Positions 53,465 through 62,737 of a DNA stretch of 64,000 bases are shown here, in pieces; position 1 is the stretch's first letter; each line of letters starts with the position of its first letter. The notes below the pieces were generated by a model that was given only the letters and a program-made list of their open reading frames with translations, made no database searches and was not told the DNA's origin. The translations under genes and the position numbers were made by a program. This DNA comes from Paraphotobacterium marinum (GTDB lineage Bacteria; Pseudomonadota; Gammaproteobacteria; Enterobacterales; Vibrionaceae): assembly GCF_002216855.1 (NCBI RefSeq), contig NZ_CP022356.1, forward strand, positions 930,001-994,000, in the 5' to 3' direction.

Positions 53465-54245
53465 TACATGATCATCTTGCTACACTTTTGCAGGCTTTAT
53501 ACTATTTTTTCTTGATCATCTTTCTAGCATTTTGCAAGATTACATCTATTTTATTCTTGATCATGTTTCTATAACTTACAGGATTATATATATTTAAATC
53601 TTAATCAATTTTTAATATATTACATGTATATATGTATTTATTTCTTGATCATACTTCTAACATTATGCTGGATTAGATCTATTATATCCATGATCATCTT
53701 TCTAACATTTTACAGGATTACATCTATTTGATGGTTGATCATGTTTCTGAGATTTTACAGGATTACATCTATTCGATACTTGATCATGTTTCAGAAATTT
53801 TACAAGATTACATCCTTTCAATACTTGATCATGTTTCTAAGATTTTACAGGATTACATCTATTTGATACTTGATCATGTTTCTGACATTTTACAGGATTA
53901 CATCTATTCGATACTTGATCATGTTTCTATGATTTTACAGGATTACATCTATTCGATACTTGATCATGTTTCTAAGGTTTTATAGGATTGTATCTATTCG
54001 GTACTTGATCATGTTTCTATAATTTTACAGGATTACATCTATTCGATACTTGATCATGTTTCTAAGGTTTTATAGGATTGTATCTATTCGGTACTTGATC
54101 ATGTTTCTTGTAATTTACAAGATGACATCTATTATAATCTTGATCATGTTTCTGATATTTTATAGAATTACATCTATTCGATACTTGATCATGTTTCTGA
54201 TATTTTACAGAATTACATCTATTATATTCTTGATCATGCTTTGTA
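53465..54245. repeat. 44-45 bp iteron array with TGATCAT cores (oriCII control region)
   Basis: About 18 directly repeated units. GATC falls at 53470, 53514, 53559, (AATC at 53603), 53647, 53692, 53737, 53782, 53827, 53872, 53917, 53962, 54007, 54052, 54097, 54142, 54187 and 54232, so the spacing is 44-45 bp throughout. The typical unit starts CTTGATCATGTTTCT and continues ATTTTACAGGATTACATC. On the minus strand the core reads ATGATCAAG, like Vibrio RctB 11/12-mers, with a Dam site. Outer units are more diverged than the central ones, as expected for unequal crossing-over. Another GATC copy at 54287 is off period. Confidence 0.9.
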
Positions 54246-54891
54246 ATGATTGGCATTTTCATATAACTTAAAAGTAAATGCTGCTTGATCATTCTTTCTT
54301 GGTTTGTTAAAAAATTAAACAACAACTTAGTTGTAGTATTCTCAAATAAGAGAAAAAAAACAATTAAAAATCATAAGTATATGAAATTGTTGTTTTTATT
54401 TATATTTTTTTATATAAATATTCAAGAGTTGTTTAGAAAAAGCACAAAATATTAATTGAAAATAACACTTTTCATGATCATGTTTTCAAACAAATCGTAA
54501 TAATTTGAAATTTTAAGTTAGGTACAGTTATTCAAAAAAATTTCTTTGATCATTAATCAACAAATATAGATATTCATATATTAAATCATTGATAAATATG
54601 GATAAATTAATTTTGGTTCAATCAATAATATTCATTTTAGAACTGCATAATATCATAAGTAATTGTTTATATTGATAAAATTCAATGTTTTATCTTTTTT
54701 GAAACATGATCAAGGTTAAGTTTCTTGATTATTGGAAGCATATGAATTTTAAAAAATTTACGGTAAATGTTGAATACATAAGGAACTGACAAAAAAAATT
54801 ATAATAATTTACTTGATCATTCTTCTTCATGGAAGAATAGAAATATTACTGTTATTTACATAAAGTGTTATTTCGATTAAAAACCCACTCC

Positions 54892-54900
54892 TGTGGATAA
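54892..54900 (-). other. DnaA box of oriCII
   Basis: TGTGGATAA on the plus strand is the perfect DnaA box TTATCCACA on the minus strand. It sits 28 bp before the first of six regularly spaced TGATCA motifs, as expected in the Vibrio chromosome II origin. Confidence 0.8.
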
Positions 54901-54925
54901 GTTTGTTAACAAAGTGTGCATTTAC

Positions 54926-55047
54926 CTTGATCAACTTTTCTTTGTCACTATGATCAACAGTCAATATTGATATTGATCATAGTTCTAGATTTATATGATC
55001 ATGCATCCTGAAAAAGATGATCACCTTTCCTAAATAATATGATCATT
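54926..55047. repeat. Six RctB 12-mer-type sites (oriCII core)
   Basis: GATC-containing sites with TGATCA cores at 54928, 54951, 54974, 54996, 55018 and 55040: spacing 23, 23, 22, 22, 22 bp. V. cholerae oriCII also has six 12-mers separated by 10-11 bp, giving the same 22-23 bp period. All contain a Dam site, consistent with methylation-dependent RctB binding. Confidence 0.85.
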
Positions 55048-55303
55048 CTTCTATAAGCTTCGACATAAAACTATTTTATTTCAATGACTTAAAATTGAAA
55101 TGGCATCCATATCAATATATCATATATATCATTTATAACAAATTAATCAAAAAGATCTTTGTTATACAAAAAGATTAATTTTATAAAAAAAAGTTTTATT
55201 TATAAAAAATAAAAAAAGATCTTTATTTATTTTATAAAATAGTCTAATCTTCGGAAGTATATAAGAATTACAACTAAAGAAAAATGGATTTAAAAAGATA
55301 TTC

Positions 55304-57267
55304 ATGAAAAAAGTTTTAATTTCAGCTCCAAGAGATCATAAAGGTGGACACCTTTTCAAAATACACAATTCTTTAATCGACTGGATCCCACAGTACCAAC
55401 ACTTTAAAGGTGCAACTAAAAGTATTATAGAACTTTTAAATTTAATATCTTTGAAAGGCTTATCATCCAATGACGGACTTGTATCCACAACAGAAATAAT
55501 TGAGGCAACTGAAGGACAATTAACAAGAGCAGCTATTCAACAAAGATTAAGGGCTGCTGTGAATATAGGTTTATTTACTCAAGAGCCTGTTCAGTTTGAA
55601 ACAGGTCTTGCAGGTAAAACTATGTTACATTCATTTGTAAATCCATCAAGCTTGATCACTCAATTAGGTTCAAATGCTCTTACATCAGAAAAATCTAAAT
55701 TATTAGACAAGCAAAAACGGTCAAAAGCATTGAATCAAAATGTTGTTAATAAACAATTATTAAGTCAGTATGGATTAGGAACGCCACCAAGCATTCCAAA
55801 TGAAGCAGATCAGATTGTCGTATCGCCTGCTGGATGGGCCGGAATTATTGATCAAGCATTAGCTCCATCAAGAGTGAAAAAAAACTATCAGAAAGCTATG
55901 GTAGCTATTAGTGGAACAAAAGCTGTAATAGAAACAAGATCTTCAAAAACGATTATGACAGTCGATGATATGATGACTCTATTCGCTCTTTTTACACTCA
56001 CTGTTCAATACCATGATCATCACATGCATGAATATGAGATTCAAAATAAAAAGATGGATAACAAAACACCTGTTTATATTACAGATGTTTTAGCTCTAAG
56101 AGGAAAAAAAGATAGTGGCCCTGCAAGAGATGCAATTCGTGAAAGTATAGATCGTATTGAGTTTACCGATTTTCAACTTCATGAATTGACTGGACGCTGG
56201 TTAAGTGAAAATATGCCTGAAGGTTTCAAAAGTGATCGATTTAGATTTGTAGCAAGGACAATTACAGCATCCGATGAAGCACCTACCGAAGGCGAAGATG
56301 GCGAGATAAAAATTAAACCTAATCTCTACATATTAGTTTGGGAGCCTTCATTTTTTGATGAACTTTTAACCAGAGATTATTTTTTCTTTTTCCACCAGAA
56401 ATCTTGAGACAACATACGTTAATATTTCAATTATATTCTTTTTTTAGAAATAGAATGTCCTCCAGACGAATATCGGATCTTATGCTTCTCAGCGATTTAA
56501 ATCAAAAATTAGCAAGAAATATTGAATGGAAGAGGTTTTCTTCCGATATCATCAGAGAGTTAAGAAAACTCTCTGATAAAAAAACTGATGAATTATTTAT
56601 CGTTAATTTATGGGGTTATCATCTTAAAGTCACTCAAATAGGAGCTGGCAAAAATTTAGATTACGAAATTGATATTAAATGTGATCAAGACGAAGTAGTT
56701 AAATACTCTAGAGCTTCTACAATTAATCAAGGTAAAAGGAGTATGGCTCCAACAATGCCTAACCCACTTAGAAATGAAATCTTGCCTAAAAAGGAGTTAG
56801 ATGAACTTTCAACCATAATAGATGGAGAATTTGAGCCTATCCAACTACGAAAAAATCGTGTTAATGGGAAATTAGGTCGGCGTGTTAAAGTTAGAAAACA
56901 TTTAGTTGAAATTAATTCAGATGAAATGACCATCACTTTATCTAAATATACCTCTCAAGAGGCTCTACAAAGGAGTGTAACAGCATTATCGGGTTTAACA
57001 GGGAATAGTAGTCAAATTATCTTAGATGAGTGTCAGGGGCTTATTGATAAACTTGAATGGTTATACGTAGATCAGAAAAAAATAACTTACGAAGAGTTAA
57101 GTAAAGTCATTGAATTTTATAACTCTTCAAGTACAGATAAACACCTATCAATTGAAAGTCTTATTTCAGGTCTTGCTGTAAGAAAAAAAGTGAGTAAATT
57201 ATTATTTGAAAATAATATAAATGATCAAGTTAAAAGAGCTTTGGATGAAATTGCTAATGGTATTTAG
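55304..57267 (+). CDS. rctB: Chromosome II replication initiator RctB, one frameshift
   Basis: The two frames (55304-56407 and its continuation to 57267) join into about 655 residues, the length of Vibrio RctB (658). Text such as QYQHFKGATKSIIELLNLIS, GQLTRAAIQQRLRAAV, VQYHDHH and LHELTGRWLSENMPEGFKSD is RctB-specific. The break is one T missing from the run in TCTTTTTCC (56383-56391): adding it turns FFFHQKS-stop into FFFFPPEILRQHTLIFQLYS. RctB binds the 12-mer sites and melts oriCII; winged-helix domains fill the N-terminal and central parts. Because it is essential for chromosome II, a real null mutation is unlikely. Confidence 0.93.
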
Positions 57268-57359
57268 TTTAAATATTGTAAGCTTCATTTAACCATAAAA
57301 TAATTTATGGTTAAATGTTTTTTATTAGATGTAATACTTTAGTTTTTTGGTTTATTAAG

Positions 57360-57718
57360 AAATACTAAAAATCCCGCAATGGTTGTTAATACCATAAGAG
57401 TAAAATAAATATCATTATAAGCTATTATTGAAGCATTTAACTGAATTTTTTGATTCAATTGGTTTAGAGCCATTAAATGCGATTGATTACTGTCGAAACC
57501 ATTCATAATAAACTTATTTTTTATATTTTGAACATATAATAAATACTAAAAACCCCGCAATGGTTGTTAATACCATAAGAGTAAAATAAATATCGTTATA
57601 AGCTATTATTGAAGCATTTAACTGAATTTTTTGATTCAATTGGTTTAGAGCCATTAAATGCGATTGATTACTGTCGAAACCATTCATAATAAACTTATTT
57701 TGTAAATTTTGAACATAA
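57360..57718. repeat. Tandem 181-bp duplication at the 3' end of emrB
   Basis: Copy A (57360-57537) and copy B (57541-57718) are nearly identical with an offset of 181 bp. Copy B encodes the C-terminal part of the transporter; copy A repeats it downstream. Since 181 is not a multiple of three, the gene runs out of frame on entering copy A and stops at 57514. Few differences separate the copies, so the event is recent. Confidence 0.9.
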
Positions 57719-59064
57719 TCTAATGCGTTTTGATCAAGTGATGAAACAGTGCTTTTTATACTGTTTGAATTAGCTCTAGAAAGATTAGTTACCATAGTTT
57801 GTATGATTGCTATCCCAAAAGAAGAACCCAAATTTCGCGACATATTGACTAAAACAGAAGCTTGGTCAATTTTATCCTTTGATATTGTATTAAAGGCAAT
57901 AATTTGTATTGGTATTATTATAAAAGGTATACCCATACCCCTTAATATTATAGACGGTATCATTTGATCACCAGCAAAATTAGGCGACATATGTATGTTA
58001 GCATAACTACTCATTGATAATATTAAAAAACCAGAAAAAACAATATATTGTGCTGGAATATACTTAATTAATTTTGGGATTAATGGTGCACAAATGATTT
58101 GAGGAATGACCATCCACATAATTACCTCACCAACTTGAAGAGGATTGTAATCATGAACCTGCTCCAAATATAAAGGTATGACGAACATTACTCCCAATAG
58201 ATAAAAACCGAATACAAAAAATATTAACAAACTAACTAGAAAGTGCCAGTCCTTAAATAGGTTTAAATCTATCAAAGGTTTTTTTGCTTTTCTTTCAACT
58301 AGGGTAAAATATGTTAAGCTAACAATGGATATAACTAATAATAAAGTAATGAGTGATGATTGAAACCAATTGTTCTGGTTTCCTTGTTCTAAAACAATCA
58401 ATAAAGAGGCTAGACCAATTGATATTAATAATATACCTAACCAATCTCCTTCAAGGAAAGCTTTTTTATTTAATTCATCTGTATCTAAACTATAAAAAAT
58501 CATTGGTATTAAAATTAATCCTGGAATTAAGTTTATATAGAAAATATATTCCCATGAAAAGTTTTGAGTTAGCCATCCTCCTAAAGTACCACCTAAAGTT
58601 GGTGCTAATGCAGCTATCAAACCAAATAAGCTCATCCCAATTGGCTGTTTAGACTTTGGTAATAAAAAACTCATTAACGAGAGAGCAATTGGTATCAAAG
58701 CTCCTCCACTGAGGCCTTGACAAACTCTGGCTATAACGATCGTATTTAAACTGTTTGCCAAGGTACAACCTACAGATGATATTAGAAATAATATAACAGA
58801 CCAGAGAAGGTAGCGCCTTATACCTAAAACCTCAATAAGCCAAGCAGTGACTGCAATTGCTATTATTTCTGCAACTAAATAAGAAGTAGAAATCCACGAA
58901 GCCTCATCTTCAGATAATGAAAATGCCCCAGTTAGTTCTTTAATGGATGTATTGGTTATTGTGATATCAATAATTGCAAGGAAAGCGCCCAATAACCCTG
59001 CAATAACACCAACCCATTGTCTTGGTGTGACAGTTTCAATTTTAGGTAATTCTTGTTCTTGCAT
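57514..59064 (-). CDS. emrB: EmrB/QacA-type MFS drug:proton antiporter (DHA2, 14 helices)
   Basis: 516 residues with 14 predicted helices. ITITNTSIKELTGAFSLSED and the motif ISTSYLVAEIIAIAVTAWL are EmrB-like; GLSGGALIPIALSLMSFLLP carries the antiporter motif C region. It starts 4 bp after emrA and works with it and an outer-membrane channel. The natural C-terminus, preserved in the duplicated copy downstream, would read GFLVFLNKPKN; here the duplication replaces it with GFLVFIICSKYKK, a harmless-looking swap after the last helix. Confidence 0.88.
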   Translation of the reverse strand: MQEQELPKIETVTPRQWVGVIAGLLGAFLAIIDITITNTSIKELTGAFSLSEDEASWISTSYLVAEIIAIAVTAWLIEVLGIRRYLLWSVILFLISSVGCTLANSLNTIVIARVCQGLSGGALIPIALSLMSFLLPKSKQPIGMSLFGLIAALAPTLGGTLGGWLTQNFSWEYIFYINLIPGLILIPMIFYSLDTDELNKKAFLEGDWLGILLISIGLASLLIVLEQGNQNNWFQSSLITLLLVISIVSLTYFTLVERKAKKPLIDLNLFKDWHFLVSLLIFFVFGFYLLGVMFVIPLYLEQVHDYNPLQVGEVIMWMVIPQIICAPLIPKLIKYIPAQYIVFSGFLILSMSSYANIHMSPNFAGDQMIPSIILRGMGIPFIIIPIQIIAFNTISKDKIDQASVLVNMSRNLGSSFGIAIIQTMVTNLSRANSNSIKSTVSSLDQNALDYVQNLQNKFIMNGFDSNQSHLMALNQLNQKIQLNASIIAYNDIYFTLMVLTTIAGFLVFIICSKYKK

Positions 59065-59068
59065 TTGA

Positions 59069-60095
59069 TTACCTTAAATCAACAGTTACATAGGCTGACA
59101 GACCAGGAATTAAACGTGCTTTATTCTTTTGAATGTTTGTTAATGTTATTTTAACGGGTATTCTTTGTACGATTTTAGTAAAATTTCCTGTGGCATTATC
59201 AGCTGGTAAAAGGGCAACTTCTGAGCCAGATGCAGGCGATATACTATTAACCTCACCACTAAAGTTTAAATTAGGATAAGCATCAAAAGTAATTTCGACT
59301 TTTTGTCCCTTTTTCATATTTTGGATTTGAGTTTCTTTGAAATTGGCTTCGATCCATATATCTGAAGAGGGGACTAAAGTTAATAATTTACTTCCGTTTT
59401 GTACATAAGTTCCTTTTTGAATACTTCTTTGAGCAACAAATCCATCCACAGGTGCAAAAATCTTCGTACGTTGGTAATTTATTTTTGCTTTTAATAAATC
59501 TGATTCATGAGCTTTTAAAACTGCTTTTTGTTCTTTAATACTGCTGTCTAAAACGGCTAATTTTTTTTGAGCAGCAGATAAGGTAGCTTGCCCTGAATTA
59601 ACTTTTGCTTGAGATGTTTTAAGTTTTGATAAAGCAGAGTCTAAATCATTTTTGGATTGAAAGTTTTTGGATACTAAAACTTTTATTCTGTCGTAATTTT
59701 TTGATCATAGACTTCTTGCGCTTTGGCTGAATCAAGTTCGCTATTAGATTTTTCAATTTCAGAGTTTTGCATTTGAAATTGAGCCTCGTAATTTTTAATA
59801 GTTGCTTTTGATACAGCGATGTTGGCTTCTGCTTGTTTTAGATTAGCCACATAATCTTGATCATCTATAGTGGCTAATAAAGTCCCTTTTTTGACGAAAC
59901 TATTATCGATTATGTAATTATTAGTGATGACACCACTTACTTGAGCACTTATATTTGTTAAATTACCTTTCAGATACGCATCGTCAGTAGATTCGTAATA
60001 TTTGGCCCAAAGTTCCCAATATAATAGGGCAATTATACCAACTGAAACAAAAATTATGGTTACAATAATAAATGGATTTTTATTTTTATATTCAT
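59069..60095 (-). CDS. emrA: EmrA-type membrane fusion protein, two frameshifts
   Basis: Starting at ATG 60095 (SD not obvious), one missing A in the first codons and another in the T6 run at 59697-59702 break the gene. Restored, it reads MNIKNKNPFIIVTIIF, a membrane anchor, TDDAYLKGNLTNISAQVSG, a lipoyl domain, a long coiled coil (ANIAVSKATIKNYEAQ, SALSKLKTSQAKVNSGQAT), then IFAPVDGFVAQRSIQKGTYV and a beta-barrel domain, about 343 residues in all, the usual EmrA/HlyD plan. Partner of EmrB in the inner membrane and periplasm. Confidence 0.8.
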
Positions 60096-60306
60096 ATTAA
60101 TCTTTTTAAATTTTTTATGGTTGATATTTTATATTAAAAACACTGTTTTTTAAATAAGTGAATTAATATTTTTTTTAAAATGATTGATTGCAAAAATAGT
60201 TAGCTTTTAATGAATTATCAAGAGTGAATCTTAATTTCATGAGAAGGCATACTCTTCATAAACAATAAGTTCTGGTATTAATTTTTTCATATACTCTCCT
60301 AAAATT

Positions 60307-60399
60307 TTATTTCTGATTTAATTTTAAATCCGTACACGAAAGCACTGAAGTTGAAGTTAATGATGTAGCAACACAAATATAAGTAACTATTTTTATCAT
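60307..60399 (-). CDS. Possible 30-aa exported peptide or gene remnant
   Basis: ATG 60399 with AGGAG about 9 nt upstream encodes MIKIVTYICVATSLTSTSVL and then SCTDLKLNQK. It looks like a signal peptide followed by a Cys, either a tiny lipoprotein-like peptide or the 5' end of a deleted gene. A second tiny frame (60290-60237, 17 residues, also with AGGAG) follows. The 60096-60609 region has no larger gene. Confidence 0.25.
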   Translation of the reverse strand: MIKIVTYICVATSLTSTSVLSCTDLKLNQK

Positions 60400-60609
60400 A
60401 TATCTAATCTCCTATTGTTTTTATTCTAATGGATATAAGTATATCTATTTTAAAGCTTGCTATTTTTCGACATATTGACAAATTATATAGATAACACGAC
60501 CATATAATCTTATATTAGTAAAAAAACATTTAATGATTTAGATAACTGTATATTTCTCATTTGAGAAATAAACTGCATATAATAAAAACATTTTTCCCGC
60601 CTAGAAAAT

Positions 60610-60809
60610 ATGAATCGAATACAAGATATTCTTACAAATAAGTAGCAGATTCCAAAAACTTCTCTAGTACAGCAGAAAAATTGGAAATCTCGACTTCTCA
60701 AGAGAGTAAACGTCTTGCTAAATTAGAAAAAGAATTAGGAGTCGTTTTGATTCAAAGAACAACAAGAAACTCTGAGCTAACAGCATTAGATATAAACAAG
60801 GGAATATAA
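60610..60809 (+). pseudogene. LysR-type regulator remnant (DNA-binding domain only)
   Basis: ATG 60610 begins MNRIQDILTN, then after a frame change VADSKNFSSTAEKLEISTSQ and ESKRLAKLEKELGVVLIQRT continue as the LysR winged helix-turn-helix, ending TRNSELTALDINKGI and a stop. The effector domain (about 220 residues) is gone. It is divergent from emrAB, a common place for the pump's LysR regulator, so its loss may leave emrAB without its activator or repressor. Confidence 0.75.
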
Positions 60810-60866
60810 AAGAATGTATTTATTTAAGAGGCGATCAAATTTATTAAGTTTTATAGAATAGTAAGG

Positions 60867-60891
60867 AAGCCCTAAAAAGGGCTTTCTTTTA
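60867..60891. terminator. Rho-independent terminator
   Basis: AAGCCC and GGGCTT pair around TAAAAA, followed by TCTTTT on the plus strand; the minus-strand side is preceded by A-rich sequence. It lies between the LysR remnant and the small secreted protein gene and could end either. Confidence 0.75.
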
Positions 60892-60906
60892 AAATATTAA
60901 ATAGTG

Positions 60907-61125
60907 TTATCTCCTATTTCCATAACGGCCTTGGAATAAATCACCACCTCTTTTATTGTGAACTAGAAAATTTGATATGTTATTCGGGTTTTGCTCATCC
61001 ATAGAATTCTGAATGTTACTAAAATCTTTCGAATTAAAGCTATCTTGCTGTAATGTAAAATCAGACGCGATAACTGAAAACGAAAAACCCAAACATGCAA
61101 TAAGAGATATAAACATATTTTTCAT
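60907..61125 (-). CDS. Small secreted protein of unknown function (72 aa)
   Basis: ATG 61125 with TTGGAG 8 nt upstream gives a signal peptide MKNMFISLIACLGFSFSVIA followed by about 51 residues (SDFTLQQDSFNSKDFSNIQN to the basic tail GGDLFQGRYGNRR). The longer open frame to 61257 is not supported. No Cys in the mature part and no family recognised. Probably periplasmic. It is followed by a good terminator, so it looks like a real monocistronic gene. Confidence 0.55.
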   Translation of the reverse strand: MKNMFISLIACLGFSFSVIASDFTLQQDSFNSKDFSNIQNSMDEQNPNNISNFLVHNKRGGDLFQGRYGNRR

Positions 61126-61253
61126 AATAAACTCCAATTTTATTAATAACAATTCAAGTATAGTCTTATTATGAATAAATATGATTTTATAATGAATAAA
61201 AAAACATTTTTGTAAAGTTTTTTCGATTTTATTCAAATTTATTCTATGCCAAG

Positions 61254-62207
61254 TCATAGATAAAATTGTTTAATCATCTCTTCAAGTTTTTCTTGATCAC
61301 GGGCAAATAAAAGAATTCCTTCTGCTAGTTTTTCAACTGCCATTAAATCAGAATTGTGTTCCCATAAAAATTGCTGATGAGTTATATTTGGTATCTTTTC
61401 GTTGGTTTCAATAGCATTGTTGAGCTTTTGGGAAACAACATTACGGCTTTCACTTAATTGCTCAAGAAGTTGAGGACTGATAGTTAATTTATCACAACCA
61501 GCTAACTCCAGTATTTGACTAGTATTTCTGAAGCTCGCACCCATTACAATTGTTTTAAAATTATACTTTTTGTAGTATGAAAAAATTTCTTTAACTGATT
61601 TAACACCAGGATCATCAGAGCCAACATATTCAGTTTTATTTCTGTTGACATACCAGTCATAAATTCTTCCAACGAATGGTGAAATTAAGTACACGCCAGC
61701 ATCGGCTGCAGCTTTCGCTTGCGCCATTGAAAATAACAAGGTTAAATTACAGTGGATACCTTTTTGTTCTAAAATTTTTGCTGCCTGAATTCCTTCCCAA
61801 GTAGAAGCTATTTTTATGAGCACTCTAGATTTGTTGACTCCTAATTGCTCATAAAGTGAAATAAGTGTCTCTGCTTTTCTTATGGTCTCATCGGTATTAT
61901 ATGATAGCCGAGCATCTACTTCTGTTGAAATTAAACCTGGAATATGGTTTAAAATTTCTTTGCCAATTTTGACAGCAAGATAATCACAAGCCAACTCCAC
62001 TTTTTGTTCTATTGTGTTAGTGACTGCTGAAGCATATTGAACAGCTTCATTAATAAAGGGTTTATATTCATCTAATTGGGTTGATTTTAAAATTAATGAT
62101 GGGTTAGTAGTTGCATCAGATGGCTTGTATTTAATGATTGATTGAATATCACCTGTATCAGCAACAACATCTGTAATTTTTTTAAGTTGTGAAAGTTGAG
62201 TTTCCAT
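61254..62207 (-). CDS. tal: Transaldolase
   Basis: 317 residues, class I aldolase of the pentose phosphate pathway. DATTNPSLILKS is the N-terminal signature; RVLIKIASTWEGIQAA contains the Schiff-base Lys; NLTLLFSMAQAKAAADAGVY and ISPFVGRIYDWY complete the TalB-type set. It moves a dihydroxyacetone unit between sugar phosphates. Full length. No transketolase gene follows it within the window. Confidence 0.95.
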   Translation of the reverse strand: METQLSQLKKITDVVADTGDIQSIIKYKPSDATTNPSLILKSTQLDEYKPFINEAVQYASAVTNTIEQKVELACDYLAVKIGKEILNHIPGLISTEVDARLSYNTDETIRKAETLISLYEQLGVNKSRVLIKIASTWEGIQAAKILEQKGIHCNLTLLFSMAQAKAAADAGVYLISPFVGRIYDWYVNRNKTEYVGSDDPGVKSVKEIFSYYKKYNFKTIVMGASFRNTSQILELAGCDKLTISPQLLEQLSESRNVVSQKLNNAIETNEKIPNITHQQFLWEHNSDLMAVEKLAEGILLFARDQEKLEEMIKQFYL

Positions 62208-62479
62208 GAGTTGTTGTCATCCTCTATTATCTATCTTTTATGATATAAACATAACAACAAAAGTATTAGAATTAAAGGGAATTATAAAAACAAACTCATA
62301 ACGATACAAAGATCACAATTTGAAATGCTTTTTAGAAGACATATTTTTATAAATACGAAAAATTTAGCCATTTAGCTTGATTATAATAGAAATAATACAT
62401 TATTATGATGTGGTTCAAAAAAAGTAATAAATGATTAAAACCAGAATCAAGAAGATAAGTAAAAAAGTTAGGAGAACAT

Positions 62480-62689
62480 ATGTCAAAGGAAATAGGAACT
62501 GTTAAATGGTTTAATGCAAGTAAAGGATTTGGCTTTATTACTCAGAATGAAAATCAGCCAGATATCTTTGTTCATTTTCGTGCAATTCAAAAAGAGGGAT
62601 TCAAATCTTTAAATGAAGGGGATAAAGTATCTTTTAAAATTGAAAATGGTGAGAAAGGGTTGCAAGCAACGGAAGTTGAGTGTGTTTAA
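62480..62689 (+). CDS. Cold-shock protein, CspA family
   Basis: 69 residues, single OB-fold: [20 protein letters not shown] with RNP1 KGFGFI, and RNP2 IFVHF. ATG 62480 follows AGGAGAAC. The roughly 270-bp gap upstream probably includes a long 5' leader as in other csp genes, though I did not find a clear cold box. Binds single-stranded RNA/DNA as a chaperone. Confidence 0.92.
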   Translation: MSKEIGTVKWFNASKGFGFITQNENQPDIFVHFRAIQKEGFKSLNEGDKVSFKIENGEKGLQATEVECV

Positions 62690-62699
62690 CCTTTTAATT

Positions 62700-62726
62700 G
62701 GAGATTAATTTTTTTTATTAATCTCC
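62700..62726. terminator. Hairpin terminator between csp and DUF2860 gene
   Basis: GGAGATTAAT and ATTAATCTCC form a perfect 10-bp stem with a T-rich loop, between two convergent genes. The downstream T tract is weak on the plus strand. Confidence 0.65.
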
Positions 62727-62737
62727 ATAACTTTATT

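Larger units (their letters stand above)
54300..55303. other. Chromosome II replication origin (oriCII) region
   Basis: This gene-free stretch between the iteron array and rctB holds scattered TGATCA sites (54475, 54547, 54707, 54814), the DnaA box, the six 12-mer-type sites, then a strongly AT-rich tract (about 55060-55260) that is the likely unwinding element and rctB promoter. Two AAAGATCTTT palindromes (about 55151 and 55215) lie in it. No coding frame of note is present. Position and composition match Vibrio oriCII. The segment 52974-53464 upstream of the array shows only one more CTTGATCATT site (53144) and AT-rich sequence. Confidence 0.85.

Noticed and set aside
53465-54245. CRISPR-like regular repeats
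   Set aside because: The whole 44-45 bp period is conserved, with no variable spacers, and no cas genes lie nearby; the GATC cores and position before rctB fit origin iterons.
53728-54325. Open frames of 73-87 codons in the iteron array (53728-53985 and 54050-54271 plus, 54062-54325 minus)
   Set aside because: They merely translate the 45-bp (15-codon) repeat, which stays open because the period is a multiple of three; no ribosome site and a repetitive product.
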